From: Acidobacteriota bacterium
GTDB lineage: Bacteria; Acidobacteriota; Terriglobia; Terriglobales; Acidobacteriaceae
Length of the DNA: 27,910 bases
NCBI GenBank assembly: GCA_021799405.1
Contig: JAJZAL010000042.1
Span: forward strand, 1-27,910
Direction of reading: 5' to 3'
Positions 1-9,397 of this stretch are shown here, piece by piece. Under the pieces are notes generated by a model. That model saw only the letters and a program-made list of their open reading frames with translations. It was not told where the DNA came from and made no database searches. Each line of letters starts with the position of its first letter. The stretch's first letter is position 1. The translations under genes and the position numbers were made by a program.

Positions 1-928
1 GGAAGAGATCTCCGTTCTCACATCCTTTGCGCGTGCCGGCGCCGTATCTCCTTGCGGCCGCTGTGCATCTGCGCTAGAAGCGGCGAAGCTGCACATGCTT
101 TGTAACGAAGTCATCTTGATGCACGTCAAAAATACAAAGCAAGCGCCATCATGCACGGGCAACTGTGCGCGGTACGGGAAGTGTCAGTGTGAGCAAAATG
201 CGGAAAGCGGGAGAAGATTTTTGCCAACGCCGGAAATGAGTCATCTGGAAAAATCAGCTTGACAAAAGGGAAAACGAGAGCCTATGTTCAAATATCTTTT
301 CAAAAAGTGTTCCTGATGTGACGCGAGGTAACAAGGTAATTCGCGTGATTGGTTACTTCCGCCGGGAACAAACATCTCTGACCAGGTTCTCCAATGGGCT
401 TCAGCCGGCTGCAAGTGGAACGGGGGCAAGCTATGGTGGTCGAAACACAATGCAATGGACATGATGTTAGCGGGCTGCGCGTGGGTGCGGACAACGTACG
501 GCGGTTCTTTCCAAGACGTATTCCATCAATCGAGCTGCAATTGGATCATCTGCGGATTGAGTGCGGGCTGGATGCAGACTTTTGGAATGGTCATCCTGAA
601 ATTCGAGACCCCCGGCTGTGTCTTTGGCTGAGGTGCAAGCTGCGCCATGAACATCCATGCCGGACACCGCTTCTTCTTGCGATGACTCCCGCTGGAGTCA
701 ACTCGTTCAGGCTGGAAGCAATCCCGTTGGAGCGGCCGACGATGAAAAAAGCTCCACGTTCCGCCGTTGCGGAATCCTCAGATGCGTGCAGGCTGGAAAA
801 GAGAGTCTTTGCTGTTGCCGGATACCGCGGCAAGGTACTCGGATAATGGAGCATTCCGGAGGCAGGCCGTCTCCGTAATGCGCGTGTGTATAGTGCCTGT
901 CACGACCCCAAAACGCAGGGAGAGTGAG
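1..928. other. Region without a supportable gene
   Basis: Several short open frames occur on both strands. The longest (plus, 394-846, 150 codons) has no ribosome-binding site, mixed third-position composition, many Cys and His residues and no family resemblance I recognise. The region lies downstream of smc. It contains an 11-bp stem with one mismatch and a 9-nt loop at 851-881, which could be a terminator or a decayed element. I see no tRNA, insertion sequence or CRISPR here. Confidence 0.5.
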
Positions 929-955
929 GCAGCGCGCTACGCCGTAGCACGCTGC
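929..955 (-). terminator. Hairpin overlapping the smc stop codon
   Basis: A near-perfect inverted repeat is made of a 6-bp outer stem (GCAGCG/CGCTGC), one mismatch, a 5-bp inner stem (GCTAC/GTAGC) and a GCC loop. The smc stop codon lies inside the stem. On the minus strand it is followed by a pyrimidine-rich stretch and then TTTT about 20 nt later. It is probably the smc transcription terminator, but there is no immediate U-tract. Confidence 0.45.
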
Positions 956-3900
956 TGTTCCTGGCGGCCCAACCGCACGCTGATCACCTTCGACACGCCC
1001 GGTTCCTGCATGGTGACGCCGTAGATCAAATCTGCCACCTGCATCATGCGCCGCGAGTGAGTGACGAGCAGGAACTGCGTTTCGCTGCTCATCGAGCGCA
1101 GCATTTCAGCCAGGCGGCCCACGTTTGTTTCATCCAGTGCCGCATCCACTTCGTCGAGTGCGCAGAAGGGGCTGGGCTGGAACTGGAAGATGCCTACCAG
1201 CAGAGCCAAAGCAGTCAGCGATTTTTCACCGCCCGAGAGCAGCAGCACATTCTGCAGTTTCTTGCCCGGCGGCGAGGCCACAATATCGAGCCCGCTCTCG
1301 GCCTGATTTTCCGCGTCTGTCAACCGGAGGAATGCCTGGCCGCCGTTGAACAGCCGCGAGAAGACATGTGCGAAGTTTTCGTTGATCTGCGCGAAGGCCT
1401 CGTCGAATTTGGTGCGCGAAATCTGATCGATTTCACGGATGGTTTCCTGCGTATTCTCGATCGACTCAATGAGGTCTTTACGCTGCGTCTCCAGGAAGCT
1501 GTGGCGCTCGGCGGTTTCCTTGTACTCGTCCAGGGCCATCATGTTTACCGGCCCCATCTGTTCGAGGCGCTGGCGCAGCGCGGCGCAGGCTTCCTCTTCG
1601 GCGGTCAGTTCCTCCGCGGCCAGGCGGCCGATCTCCGCATCTTCGCGTAGGACCTGGGCCTCGACATTGACCTCGGTCAGGCAACTGCCTTCAAGATGCT
1701 CCAAATCGGAGCGCAGCTTCGCCGATTCGCTGGAGCGGCTGGAACGGTCTTCGCGTAACTGGTCGAGTGCCGCACGACCGGTCTTCAATTGCGTTTCCAG
1801 AGATGCCAGTTGCTGGCGCAAGGCCTGTGCCTGCGCGGCGATCGTCTGCACCGCGGCCAGGGATTCCGCGCGCGCATCCGCGAGCTCTTTCTGTCGCACA
1901 ACCAGCGCCGCGCTTTCGGCGGTGCGCTGCTCGCGCTCCGCCTGCGCGGCAGTGCGTTGCTGTTCCAGGGCAAGAACGCGGCGTTCGAGGTCAGCGTGCA
2001 GCCGGTCAATGCGTTGGAAGGATGCCTCCGCGCCGCGCCGCCGCTCTTCGAGCCCCGCCAGTTCCGCAGTGAGCTGTGCTGCCTCCTGCTGCAGGCCTTC
2101 GCGCTTCTGGCGCAGCAGCGCCAACTGCGCCTGCAACTCATCCAGGCCCGTCTCGGCCTGAGCATGTTCCGCTTCCAGGCGCGCGGCCTCCTCACGCTTC
2201 TGGGTGATGACCTGGCGCTTGCTCTCGCATGCCTCCTTGTTGCGCGCGGCTTGTGCCGTCCAATCCTGCAGGCGGCGCTCAATGCGCTGTGCTTCGCCTT
2301 CCATCTGCTTCAGAGATGCGCCCAGATTGGCGCTGTCGGTTTCAGCCTGCCGGCGCTCGGCGCTGCGCGCCTCCAGTTGCGCGCTCAGGTCTTCGATTGT
2401 CCGGGTCAGCGCCGCTGCTTCCGCCTCGGCCTGCCTCAGGTCATTTTCGAGCTTGCCCAGCCGCCTTTCCGTCTCGCGCAGGTCGCGCTTCAGAGCGAGA
2501 GGGCCCTCGCTGGCGGGCTTGCCGCCGGTCACGGTGATGTTATGGAAGCACTCGCCCTCGCGCGTGAGGAAGAATGCATGCGCATATTGCGCGGCCAGGC
2601 GTTGCGCCGTACCGGAATCCTCCACCAGGTAGCCGTGCCCGATCTTGGGCAGAATTGTCTCGAGCGAACGCCCGAATCCATTCAGCACCTTGATCGCATC
2701 GCGCAACGGCGTTAAGCCGGGTTCGTTGACGACTGTGGCGCTCGGCTTGAAAAGCTCGCCCTGCGCGTCGGAGTGAATGAGGAACGTGGCTCTTCCATCG
2801 ACGCCCGACTTCAGCAGCCGGACGCCTTCTTCGGCGGCTCCCCAGTTCTCTACAACGACATAGTTCAGCTCTTCGCGCAGGAACTCATCCACGACGCCTT
2901 CATACTCGCCGTTGACTTCAAGAAAGTCCGCCAGCGTGCCCACCGGCGACATGCCCTGGCCCAGGGAGCCGGGCTTGAGCAGCCGGCGTACAGTGTCGGT
3001 GGAGTAACTGTGGTTGCGGATCAGGGCTTGCAGAGAATCGCGCCGTCCCACGGCGGTAGCCTGTTCGCTGCGCAGTTGATTGGCGCGGGTGCGCTGCCTG
3101 TTTTCTTCCGCGCGCCTTGCCTGCAACTCTTCGCGCAGCGCCGCAATTTCGCCTTCCAGCCGTTTCAGGTCTGCTGCAGCCGACTCATAGCGCGCCCGCG
3201 CCTGCGCAGTCTGGACGCCCAGATTCTCCTGCTCATTGCGCGCCTGGCCCATTTCGCCGTCGAGCCGCTCGGCTTCGTGCTCCAGAGCCGCCAGGCTTTC
3301 TTCGCCGTGGGCAATCTGGTTGCGGGCGTTGCCGGCCAGGGTCAAAAGATGCATGACGTGACGGCGGTTGGTCTCCAGTTCGCGCTCCGCTTTGAAGACA
3401 TCTTCGGCTGCGGTGCGCGCCTCGTGCTGGCGAGCCTCCACATTCTGGCGAAAGGCCCGGGCCTCGCCCGCCGCTGTCTCCAGAAAGGCGCGTTGTTGCG
3501 CGCGCTCCTCGGCGATCCCGGCTAACTGCGTCTGTGTCTGCTCCAGCTCAGTGCCGGCCGCCGCGATGCGCGCCTCCAGTTCGCCGATGCGCTCGGTGTT
3601 GCTCCGCTCGCGCGCCGTGGCGCGTTCCAGTTCGACAGCCGCCTGGTTGGCACGCTCTTGCGCCTCGTGGCCTTGCCGGTCCAGCTCGTAGCCGCGCTCG
3701 GTGAGCGTGTGCTGGCTGGCCTCCTGCTCATCGATCTCCGCCGCCGCCCCGTTGATGCGCTCTGTGAGCGCGGCAATCTCTTCGTCCAGCCGCGCCTGTT
3801 CGGTGTCCATCACGGCCATGCGACTGGCCAGCACCACGCGCAGGCGCGAGCGCAGTTCGTCGCGCACCGCTGCAAAGCGTTCCGCCTTCGCCGCCTGCCG

Positions 3901-4755
3901 CTTCAGGCTGTTCATCTGGCGCGTGACTTCCTCAAAGATGTCGTCCACGCGGGCCAGGTTCTGCTTGGCGCTTTCCAGGCGCAACTCCGCCAGCCGCTTC
4001 TTGGTCTTGAAGCGCGTAATGCCCGCGGCTTCCTCGATGATGGCGCGGCGATCGTGCGGCTTTGAGCTGAGCAGTTGTCCGATGCGCTCCTGCCCAATGA
4101 TGGCGTAGCTCTCCGGCCCCAGGCCGGTGCCCATGAAGATGTCCTGAATATCGCGCAGGCGGCACAGCTTGCCGTTCAGCAGGTACTCGCTCTCGCCGGT
4201 GCGGAAGAGCCGCCGCGTGATGACAATCTCACCCTTCTGCGGTGTGCGATGAAACTTGCGGCGGCGAATCTTGAGCACCACCGCTTGCGGTCCTTCGACG
4301 CCTTCGGCGGTGGGCTGCGCGTTCTCAACTCCATCTTCTTCGATGACCTGGCCCGGCTGCTCGGCAGCGATGATCTCCTCGGCTTCGGCGGCGCGCTGCT
4401 TGCGCGCCTCGTTCTCATCCCAATCCTCCGGACCGTCGTGATCCACGACGACCTCCGGCTCCACGGGCACGGGTCCTTCGTACGCCGCTGGATCGACCAT
4501 CGTCAGCGTCACTTCCGCCATGCCCAGGGCCTTGCGGTCACGCGTTCCGGCAAAGATCACGTCCTGCATGTGCGTGCCACGCAGGGTCTTCGCGCTCTGC
4601 TCGCCAAGAACCCAGGTTAAGCCGTCGAGAATGTTTGATTTGCCGCACCCGTTCGGCCCCACGACGACGACCACGCCGGTGCCCGGTACGGCAACCTCCG
4701 TGCGGTCGCAGAAGCTCTTGAATCCGAGGATATGGATCTTCTTTAGTTTCAGCAT
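937..4755 (-). CDS. smc: Chromosome segregation ATPase SMC
   Basis: This is a full-length SMC of 1272 residues. Its homodimer forms the core of bacterial condensin (with ScpA/ScpB), which loads on DNA and organises and segregates the chromosome. The N-terminal head has Walker A (GPNGCGKS, about residues 33-40). Long coiled-coil arms flank a Gly-containing hinge near residues 580-720. The C-terminal head has the ABC signature (LLSGGEKS, about 1175) and Walker B (ALDEVDAALDE, about 1200). An acidic, Glu/Asp-rich insertion of about 80 residues (about 90-170) splits the N-terminal head between a beta-strand and the conserved RRLFRTGESEYLLNG segment; textbook bacterial SMCs lack it. I chose the ATG at 4755 because GGAG sits 5 nt upstream; a GTG two codons earlier overlaps that site. 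It is transcribed alone, from a likely promoter about 100 nt upstream. Confidence 0.97.
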   Translation of the reverse strand: MLKLKKIHILGFKSFCDRTEVAVPGTGVVVVVGPNGCGKSNILDGLTWVLGEQSAKTLRGTHMQDVIFAGTRDRKALGMAEVTLTMVDPAAYEGPVPVEPEVVVDHDGPEDWDENEARKQRAAEAEEIIAAEQPGQVIEEDGVENAQPTAEGVEGPQAVVLKIRRRKFHRTPQKGEIVITRRLFRTGESEYLLNGKLCRLRDIQDIFMGTGLGPESYAIIGQERIGQLLSSKPHDRRAIIEEAAGITRFKTKKRLAELRLESAKQNLARVDDIFEEVTRQMNSLKRQAAKAERFAAVRDELRSRLRVVLASRMAVMDTEQARLDEEIAALTERINGAAAEIDEQEASQHTLTERGYELDRQGHEAQERANQAAVELERATARERSNTERIGELEARIAAAGTELEQTQTQLAGIAEERAQQRAFLETAAGEARAFRQNVEARQHEARTAAEDVFKAERELETNRRHVMHLLTLAGNARNQIAHGEESLAALEHEAERLDGEMGQARNEQENLGVQTAQARARYESAAADLKRLEGEIAALREELQARRAEENRQRTRANQLRSEQATAVGRRDSLQALIRNHSYSTDTVRRLLKPGSLGQGMSPVGTLADFLEVNGEYEGVVDEFLREELNYVVVENWGAAEEGVRLLKSGVDGRATFLIHSDAQGELFKPSATVVNEPGLTPLRDAIKVLNGFGRSLETILPKIGHGYLVEDSGTAQRLAAQYAHAFFLTREGECFHNITVTGGKPASEGPLALKRDLRETERRLGKLENDLRQAEAEAAALTRTIEDLSAQLEARSAERRQAETDSANLGASLKQMEGEAQRIERRLQDWTAQAARNKEACESKRQVITQKREEAARLEAEHAQAETGLDELQAQLALLRQKREGLQQEAAQLTAELAGLEERRRGAEASFQRIDRLHADLERRVLALEQQRTAAQAEREQRTAESAALVVRQKELADARAESLAAVQTIAAQAQALRQQLASLETQLKTGRAALDQLREDRSSRSSESAKLRSDLEHLEGSCLTEVNVEAQVLREDAEIGRLAAEELTAEEEACAALRQRLEQMGPVNMMALDEYKETAERHSFLETQRKDLIESIENTQETIREIDQISRTKFDEAFAQINENFAHVFSRLFNGGQAFLRLTDAENQAESGLDIVASPPGKKLQNVLLLSGGEKSLTALALLVGIFQFQPSPFCALDEVDAALDETNVGRLAEMLRSMSSETQFLLVTHSRRMMQVADLIYGVTMQEPGVSKVISVRLGRQEQQRATA

Positions 4756-4856
4756 CTTCACTCCAAATGGGCGGACTGCCGAGGAGAACTTCCGCCCGTT
4801 GCCTGAGTCTCCCGGCGCTGCCAGCGCGGGAAGAAAGAACCTGTCTATGATTAGAG

Positions 4857-4885
4857 ACTTTAAGGAGCCAGGAGGGCAGGGTCAA
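4857..4885 (-). promoter_or_regulatory. Candidate sigma70-type promoter of smc
   Basis: On the minus strand TTGACC (4885-4880) is followed, after exactly 17 bp, by TAAAGT (4862-4857). This lies about 100 nt upstream of the smc ATG. The resulting leader contains a GC-rich hairpin at about 4811-4830. The call rests on box match and spacing only. Confidence 0.5.
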
Positions 4886-4978
4886 CGGCGAGAACAGGTG
4901 CTTTTGTGGATAAGGGGGGCCGGAATTGCTCTTCTTCGAAAATCTTCCCGAAAGGATGCATTTGCAAGGATTTTTGCC

Positions 4979-5917
4979 TTACTTTTGCACAGCCTGTCCT
5001 TCGCTTTTTTCCCAGCTTTGTAATACCGAGGCCCCAACCGAATGCCAGATTACCTTCTCTAACGCGCGCAGCGCCTGCGGGCGCGGGAAGCCCGGCCGGC
5101 TGGCCATGCGGATAGTCCGGACGATTCGTCCTGCCAGAGGCCGCAGCACAATCTCGCGGTGCGCAAACAAATCAGCGGAGAGCGCCGGAATCAGCGTGAC
5201 ACCGTAACCGGCGGCGACCAGGTTTACCAGCGTCTCCAGGGTTGCCGCCTGCATGGAGCTTTGCAGACTGCCCCGCGCCGGGCCGTGCTTGCCGCCACAG
5301 GCCTCCAGAGCCTGGTTGGACAGGCAATTCCCCTCGGCCAGTACCAGCAGCTCCTCTGAGAGCATTTGCTCGTTTACCAGCTTTTCGCTGGCCAGCCGAT
5401 GGTTGACGGGCAGCGCGGCCAGCAGCGGCTCGTTGAACAATTCGATCTCGGTGATTTCCGGCGCATCGGCGGGCGTGGCCAGCAGGGCCGCATCCAGGCG
5501 GCGATTGCGCAGCCCCTCGATCAGCGAGCGCGTCTGATCCTCCCACAATTCGATGGTCAGCCTCGGATACGCCTGCTTCAGCGGCTTAAGAATCAGCGGG
5601 AGCAGATACGGCGCCAGGGTGGGAATCACGCCCAGCTTCAGCGGCCCTACCAGCGGGTCACGCGACGCGCGAGCCAGCGCCTCCATTTGCTCGGCTTCGG
5701 CCAGGGCGCGCTGCGCATGGACCAGGATCTGTCCGCCCACCGGCGTCAAATCGACGCGCTTGTTGGTGCGCTCCAGCAGGGTGACACCAAGTTCCTCTTC
5801 GAGTTTGCGGATCTGGTTGCTCAGCGTTGGCTGGCTGACGTTGCAGACTTCCGCTGCCCGCCCGAAGTGCCGGTGCTCGGCAACGGCGACAAGGTAACGA
5901 ATCTCCTGTAAATTCAT
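4979..5917 (-). CDS. oxyR: Hydrogen peroxide-sensing LysR-type regulator OxyR
   Basis: This is a 312-residue LysR-family transcription factor. It has an N-terminal winged helix-turn-helix (about residues 1-60, with the FGRAAEVCNVSQPTLSNQI recognition region) and a C-terminal sensor domain. Two cysteines at residues 198 and 207, in the context EGNC-LSNQALEA-C, match in spacing and surroundings the redox pair Cys199/Cys208 of E. coli OxyR, which forms a disulfide on peroxide exposure and switches on antioxidant genes. That makes this OxyR rather than a generic LysR protein. The ATG at 5917 has only a weak GAGCGAG upstream. The usual partners (catalase, ahpC) are not in this window. A candidate OxyR operator lies directly upstream, which suggests autoregulation. 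Confidence 0.93.
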   Translation of the reverse strand: MNLQEIRYLVAVAEHRHFGRAAEVCNVSQPTLSNQIRKLEEELGVTLLERTNKRVDLTPVGGQILVHAQRALAEAEQMEALARASRDPLVGPLKLGVIPTLAPYLLPLILKPLKQAYPRLTIELWEDQTRSLIEGLRNRRLDAALLATPADAPEITEIELFNEPLLAALPVNHRLASEKLVNEQMLSEELLVLAEGNCLSNQALEACGGKHGPARGSLQSSMQAATLETLVNLVAAGYGVTLIPALSADLFAHREIVLRPLAGRIVRTIRMASRPGFPRPQALRALEKVIWHSVGASVLQSWEKSEGQAVQK

Positions 5918-5948
5918 CTACTCGCTCACGCGTTTTGTTTCTATAAGC

Positions 5949-5985
5949 ATAGACCTTAACAATCATCGTTAAGGGAACAATCGAT
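5949..5985. promoter_or_regulatory. Candidate OxyR operator upstream of oxyR
   Basis: Four tetramers spaced by exactly 7 bp read ATAG-N7-CAAT-N7-AAGG-N7-CGAT. The known E. coli OxyR pattern is ATAG-N7-CTAT-N7-ATAG-N7-CTAT, so 12 of 16 positions match. A perfect CTTAAC-N7-GTTAAG dyad (5955-5973) lies within it, and CTAT-N4-ATAG (5941-5952) overlaps its edge. It is 32 bp upstream of the oxyR start, as expected for autoregulation. It has not been tested against random expectation. Confidence 0.45.
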
Positions 5986-6088
5986 TTCTTATATTGCTCC
6001 GCGCGTGCCCGTCGATTTGCCGGACTGATGGAGCGTCTGTTCACTTCCGCTGGATGCGCCACGCGCGGCAGGGCCGGGCGAAGCCGCA

Positions 6089-7096
6089 TCAATTGGCCAG
6101 CACGGCCCGGTAGCGTACTTTGCTCTTCTTCACTTTTTCAATGGCCTCATTGGCCTTCGCCATTGGGAAGATCTCAGTCTGCGCTTTCACGCCGTGGCGC
6201 GCGGCCACGTCGAGCATCTCGCGCAGGCGCGAGGGGCTGCCGATTGGGCTGCCGCTGACTGAGCGCAGGCCGGAGATGAGCGGAAATGCCTGCAACGTGA
6301 CCGACGACGGAGGCACACCTACAAAGCACAGCGTACCCGTGGGCCGCAGCGCCTGAACATAAGTGCACCAGTCATGGTCGGCGTTGGCCGTGGTCAGGAT
6401 GAAGTCCTGCGTGCCGGCTGCTTCTTTCATGGCCTTTGATTCCCGCGTATTTACGAAATGATGCGCTCCCAGCGCGCGCGCCTCGTCTTCCTTTGAGGCT
6501 GAAGTGGAGAAGGCCGTCACCTCCGCGCCGAAGACCCGCGCGAACTGAATGGCGATGTGCCCCAGCCCGCCGATGCCCACGACGCCCACACGCGATGCCG
6601 GGCTTACGCCATGATTGCGCAGCGGGTTATAGACCGTGATGCCCGCGCAGAGCAGCGGCGCGGCGTGCTCGCTCTCAAGGGCATCGGGAATCGGAATCAC
6701 AAAACGCGCGTTGGCGCGCACACGCTCGGCGTAGCCGCCGTTGCGGTGAACGCAGGTACCCTCGGAATGCGGGCAGAGGTTTTCCATGCCGCGCGTGCAC
6801 CATTCGCAGTGGCCGCATGAGTTCGACTGCCAGCCCAATCCGACGCGCTGACCCGTCTTGAGTGACACCACGTCCTTGCCCACCGCAGAAACCTTGCCGA
6901 TAATCTCATGACCGGGAATGAACGGATACTGGCTCATGCCCCAATCGTTCGAGATCAGGTGAAGATCGCTGTGGCAAATGCCGCAGTGAGTGATGGCAAT
7001 CTCTACTTCCTGCGGACCCAGGTCACCGGGATCGTAGTGGTAGGGCAGGAGTTCGGCTCCCGCCGCGTGGACAGCTAGTCCTTGAATCTGGGCCAT
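6089..7096 (-). CDS. Zinc-dependent NAD(P) alcohol dehydrogenase (cinnamyl-ADH/YahK type)
   Basis: This is a 335-residue medium-chain dehydrogenase, probably a cytosolic aldehyde reductase/alcohol dehydrogenase. Catalytic zinc ligands are Cys41 (CGICHSD), His63-Glu64 (PGHE) and Cys150 (LLCAG). The structural zinc site is the four-Cys cluster at residues 94, 97, 100 and 108. The Rossmann motif is GIGGLG (174-179). The FSTS stretch after the second beta-strand is typical of NADPH-preferring members such as YahK. It lies 171 bp upstream of oxyR on the same strand. Proximity to a peroxide regulator suggests a role in removing reactive aldehydes, but this is only inference and the physiological substrate cannot be told from sequence. 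The ATG at 7096 is preceded by AGAAG. Confidence 0.93.
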   Translation of the reverse strand: MAQIQGLAVHAAGAELLPYHYDPGDLGPQEVEIAITHCGICHSDLHLISNDWGMSQYPFIPGHEIIGKVSAVGKDVVSLKTGQRVGLGWQSNSCGHCEWCTRGMENLCPHSEGTCVHRNGGYAERVRANARFVIPIPDALESEHAAPLLCAGITVYNPLRNHGVSPASRVGVVGIGGLGHIAIQFARVFGAEVTAFSTSASKEDEARALGAHHFVNTRESKAMKEAAGTQDFILTTANADHDWCTYVQALRPTGTLCFVGVPPSSVTLQAFPLISGLRSVSGSPIGSPSRLREMLDVAARHGVKAQTEIFPMAKANEAIEKVKKSKVRYRAVLAN

Positions 7097-7190
7097 GGTC
7101 TTCTGAAGTCCTCACTCCGCTAAGAAGAGACGCACCAAACCGGCGCAACCAGCCTCAGGCTCTTTTGCACTGCAACTGCGCTGATCGGAA

Positions 7191-9074
7191 CTAGTGTAAC
7201 CCGCCGCCGGGTTCGATGTGCAGACTAAGAATCTGGTAGCCGCTCAAAACGCCACCCGCCGGCGCTTCGGCCACTACTTCGGCTGATTCTCCGTTGAGGC
7301 TGACGTCCTGGCCGGCGCGCAAAGGCTCCAATGCGTTGGCAAAAGAGAGCGGCAGGCTGGAGAGGGTTTGGCCATCCATCCCGGCTTGCACTTCGGGCAT
7401 GAGGAGGCTGACATAGATGCGGTTGGAAGTATGCAGACGCCCGGCCTCGTTCAGCAGGGCCGCCAAATCGGGCGTGCGGCCGGGAAGACTCGGCTGGTTC
7501 AAAGTCCGGTCCAGCGTTCCCGCATCCGAGATAAGCAGGCGCAGACCGCCGGCGCCGAGCCTTGCTGGCAAGGTCACGGGAATCCTGACGTTCCGCTCCG
7601 CCTGGCGCCAGGGGCGGATTGTCGCTTCAACCTCGACGGTGTCGCCGGCGTGCACGATGTTATTTGACACAAGACGCGCGCTTTCCAGTTCCACGCGAAG
7701 GTTTCTGGGAATGGCCTCGACATGGACGTTAATAGATCGCACTGGTCCCAGGCGGTCGGCGTTCGAAAAGAACTGCGTGAAGCGCTCTCCGGCCAGCAGC
7801 GCGGCTTCCATGGACGAAGGCATCGAGCCTCCGGCTGAAACCCACATATCCAGAGGAGATGGCGCATATCCATCCAGATCGATGCTTCCGGTCAGGTGAT
7901 AACTGGTGGATGCCGTGCTGGCGTTGGTCTGCAGCAGCGCATTGTAGAGCACGACCTGCATAGCCTGCGGCGTGAGCGAGGGCTGATCGAGGATCTCGAC
8001 GTTGACTTTGCTCTGTCCCTCGGGTCCATCGAGAGTAATGTGCATGGGAATCATGCGCGCCTGCGCGCCAAGAACACCGAGAATTGCGGATTCACGATCC
8101 TGGGTAATGGCGCCGACAGTGGCGCCGGTGTTGATGATCTTGAAGGCGTTCAGGGGCGAGGCCAGCGTGGCAACCACGTCGGCAGTGGTCATCGGCAACG
8201 AAACCGGCCCGGCTTGCAGAATCGGATGGCCGCACGCCAGCAGATGCTTCGCATCCACATAGGTTACCGTGCAGGTGGCCGCAATCTCCTCGTCGCCGCG
8301 CACCAGTTGCGCGCTTACCGACGAACCCGGCACCAGCGAGGCCTCGGCCGCAGTTGATATCTTCGTGTCTATTTCAGAAGAACTGCCCATACCGCCAGCA
8401 GCGACCGAGTCCAGGCTGGTGCCGGCCATCTGCTTCTGCCACATCCTGATTGCTTCAGGCCGAAATCCGCTCATCACCAGCGGCGTCTCCATGGCCTGGA
8501 AGTTGGTGCTCGGGTCGATCAGCGCGTCGCCGGAACTGACCGGTGCAGCCGCCGGGGAGGACGAGCTTCGTTCCGCGGCGGCAGGCGGCACAGCAGCGCC
8601 GGGCAGTTTATTTACCTCCAGCATCTGCGCAATCGGCGTAATGCCGGCGATGGGATCTTTGCTGAACTGGCCAATGCGGTATGAGAGCGCGCCCAGCAGC
8701 TTGTTGCCAATGTAGACGGGACTGCCGCTCATGCCTTCAACCACACCCGTGTATTCGGGCCGGGCGCCGTGTAGCTGGGCCAGGATCATGTCCTGGCCGG
8801 GGCCGCGCGCTCCGCGAAGCACACCCAGGATCTCCACATCCATCGGTACGGGCTTGGTGCCCGTGAAAACCGTCCACGCTGTCGCCGTCATGCCACGGCG
8901 CACCTGGCTAAGCGGGAAAAAACCACCCCCGGGCGCGGGCGGGCGGAGGTCCGCTGTTCCGTTCGGCCGGGATCGTTGCCCGGGTGATGAAGTTGCGCGG
9001 CCAGAAGGGGTTTGCGCAGCAAGCAGGACTGCGGCTGGAAATGCGGTCGCAATACCGAGGACGGCTGCCAGCAT
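7191..9074 (-). CDS. Secreted SpoIVB-like S55-family peptidase
   Basis: This is a 627-residue protein, probably exported, resembling the S55 family named after the sporulation protease SpoIVB. The N-terminal hydrophobic stretch looks like a signal peptide. A nucleophile-type block GMSGSPVY lies at residues 114-121, followed by a G-rich stretch ending in PIAQML, as in SpoIVB. A second block, TVTYVD then LLACGHPI with His283, lies about 165 residues further on. In B. subtilis SpoIVB, as I recall it, the His block precedes the Ser block, so the order here appears swapped. The start is uncertain. The ATG at 9074 has GGA 5 nt upstream, but a GTG at 9113 would add a basic n-region that suits a signal peptide better. 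The gene is divergent from the VWFA-like gene. In a non-sporulating cell its substrate is unknown. Confidence 0.82.
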   Translation of the reverse strand: MLAAVLGIATAFPAAVLLAAQTPSGRATSSPGQRSRPNGTADLRPPAPGGGFFPLSQVRRGMTATAWTVFTGTKPVPMDVEILGVLRGARGPGQDMILAQLHGARPEYTGVVEGMSGSPVYIGNKLLGALSYRIGQFSKDPIAGITPIAQMLEVNKLPGAAVPPAAAERSSSSPAAAPVSSGDALIDPSTNFQAMETPLVMSGFRPEAIRMWQKQMAGTSLDSVAAGGMGSSSEIDTKISTAAEASLVPGSSVSAQLVRGDEEIAATCTVTYVDAKHLLACGHPILQAGPVSLPMTTADVVATLASPLNAFKIINTGATVGAITQDRESAILGVLGAQARMIPMHITLDGPEGQSKVNVEILDQPSLTPQAMQVVLYNALLQTNASTASTSYHLTGSIDLDGYAPSPLDMWVSAGGSMPSSMEAALLAGERFTQFFSNADRLGPVRSINVHVEAIPRNLRVELESARLVSNNIVHAGDTVEVEATIRPWRQAERNVRIPVTLPARLGAGGLRLLISDAGTLDRTLNQPSLPGRTPDLAALLNEAGRLHTSNRIYVSLLMPEVQAGMDGQTLSSLPLSFANALEPLRAGQDVSLNGESAEVVAEAPAGGVLSGYQILSLHIEPGGGLH

Positions 9075-9397
9075 TCGGATCCGATGCCGGACTTCCTTAG
9101 AACAAGTTTCCACGTCTATAAGAGTACAGCCAGCCGGGCCGTGGTTGCGCGCGCGCAAGAAACGGCTGCAGGGAGCCGACCAACAAAGCACATTCGCTCT
9201 GGCGGTTTGCGCGCTTCGTTTGTAAAGCGCGGGCTGTGCTTTTGCTGCCAAGATAGTGTTTTTTCCGGCCGCATGAGCCAAACGCCGCCGGAGCAGCAGA
9301 TCGAAGTCCAGGACGATGAAATGCCCGGGGAACGGAATCATCCCGAATCGTTGGAAGACTGCTACAATCCCCTATGCTGTTGAGCAGAGAGGTGGCC

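Noticed and set aside
394..846. A 150-codon plus-strand open frame left of smc, followed by a hairpin
   Set aside because: No ribosome-binding site, unbiased third codon positions, odd amino acid composition and no family resemblance. The hairpin at 851-881 alone is not enough.
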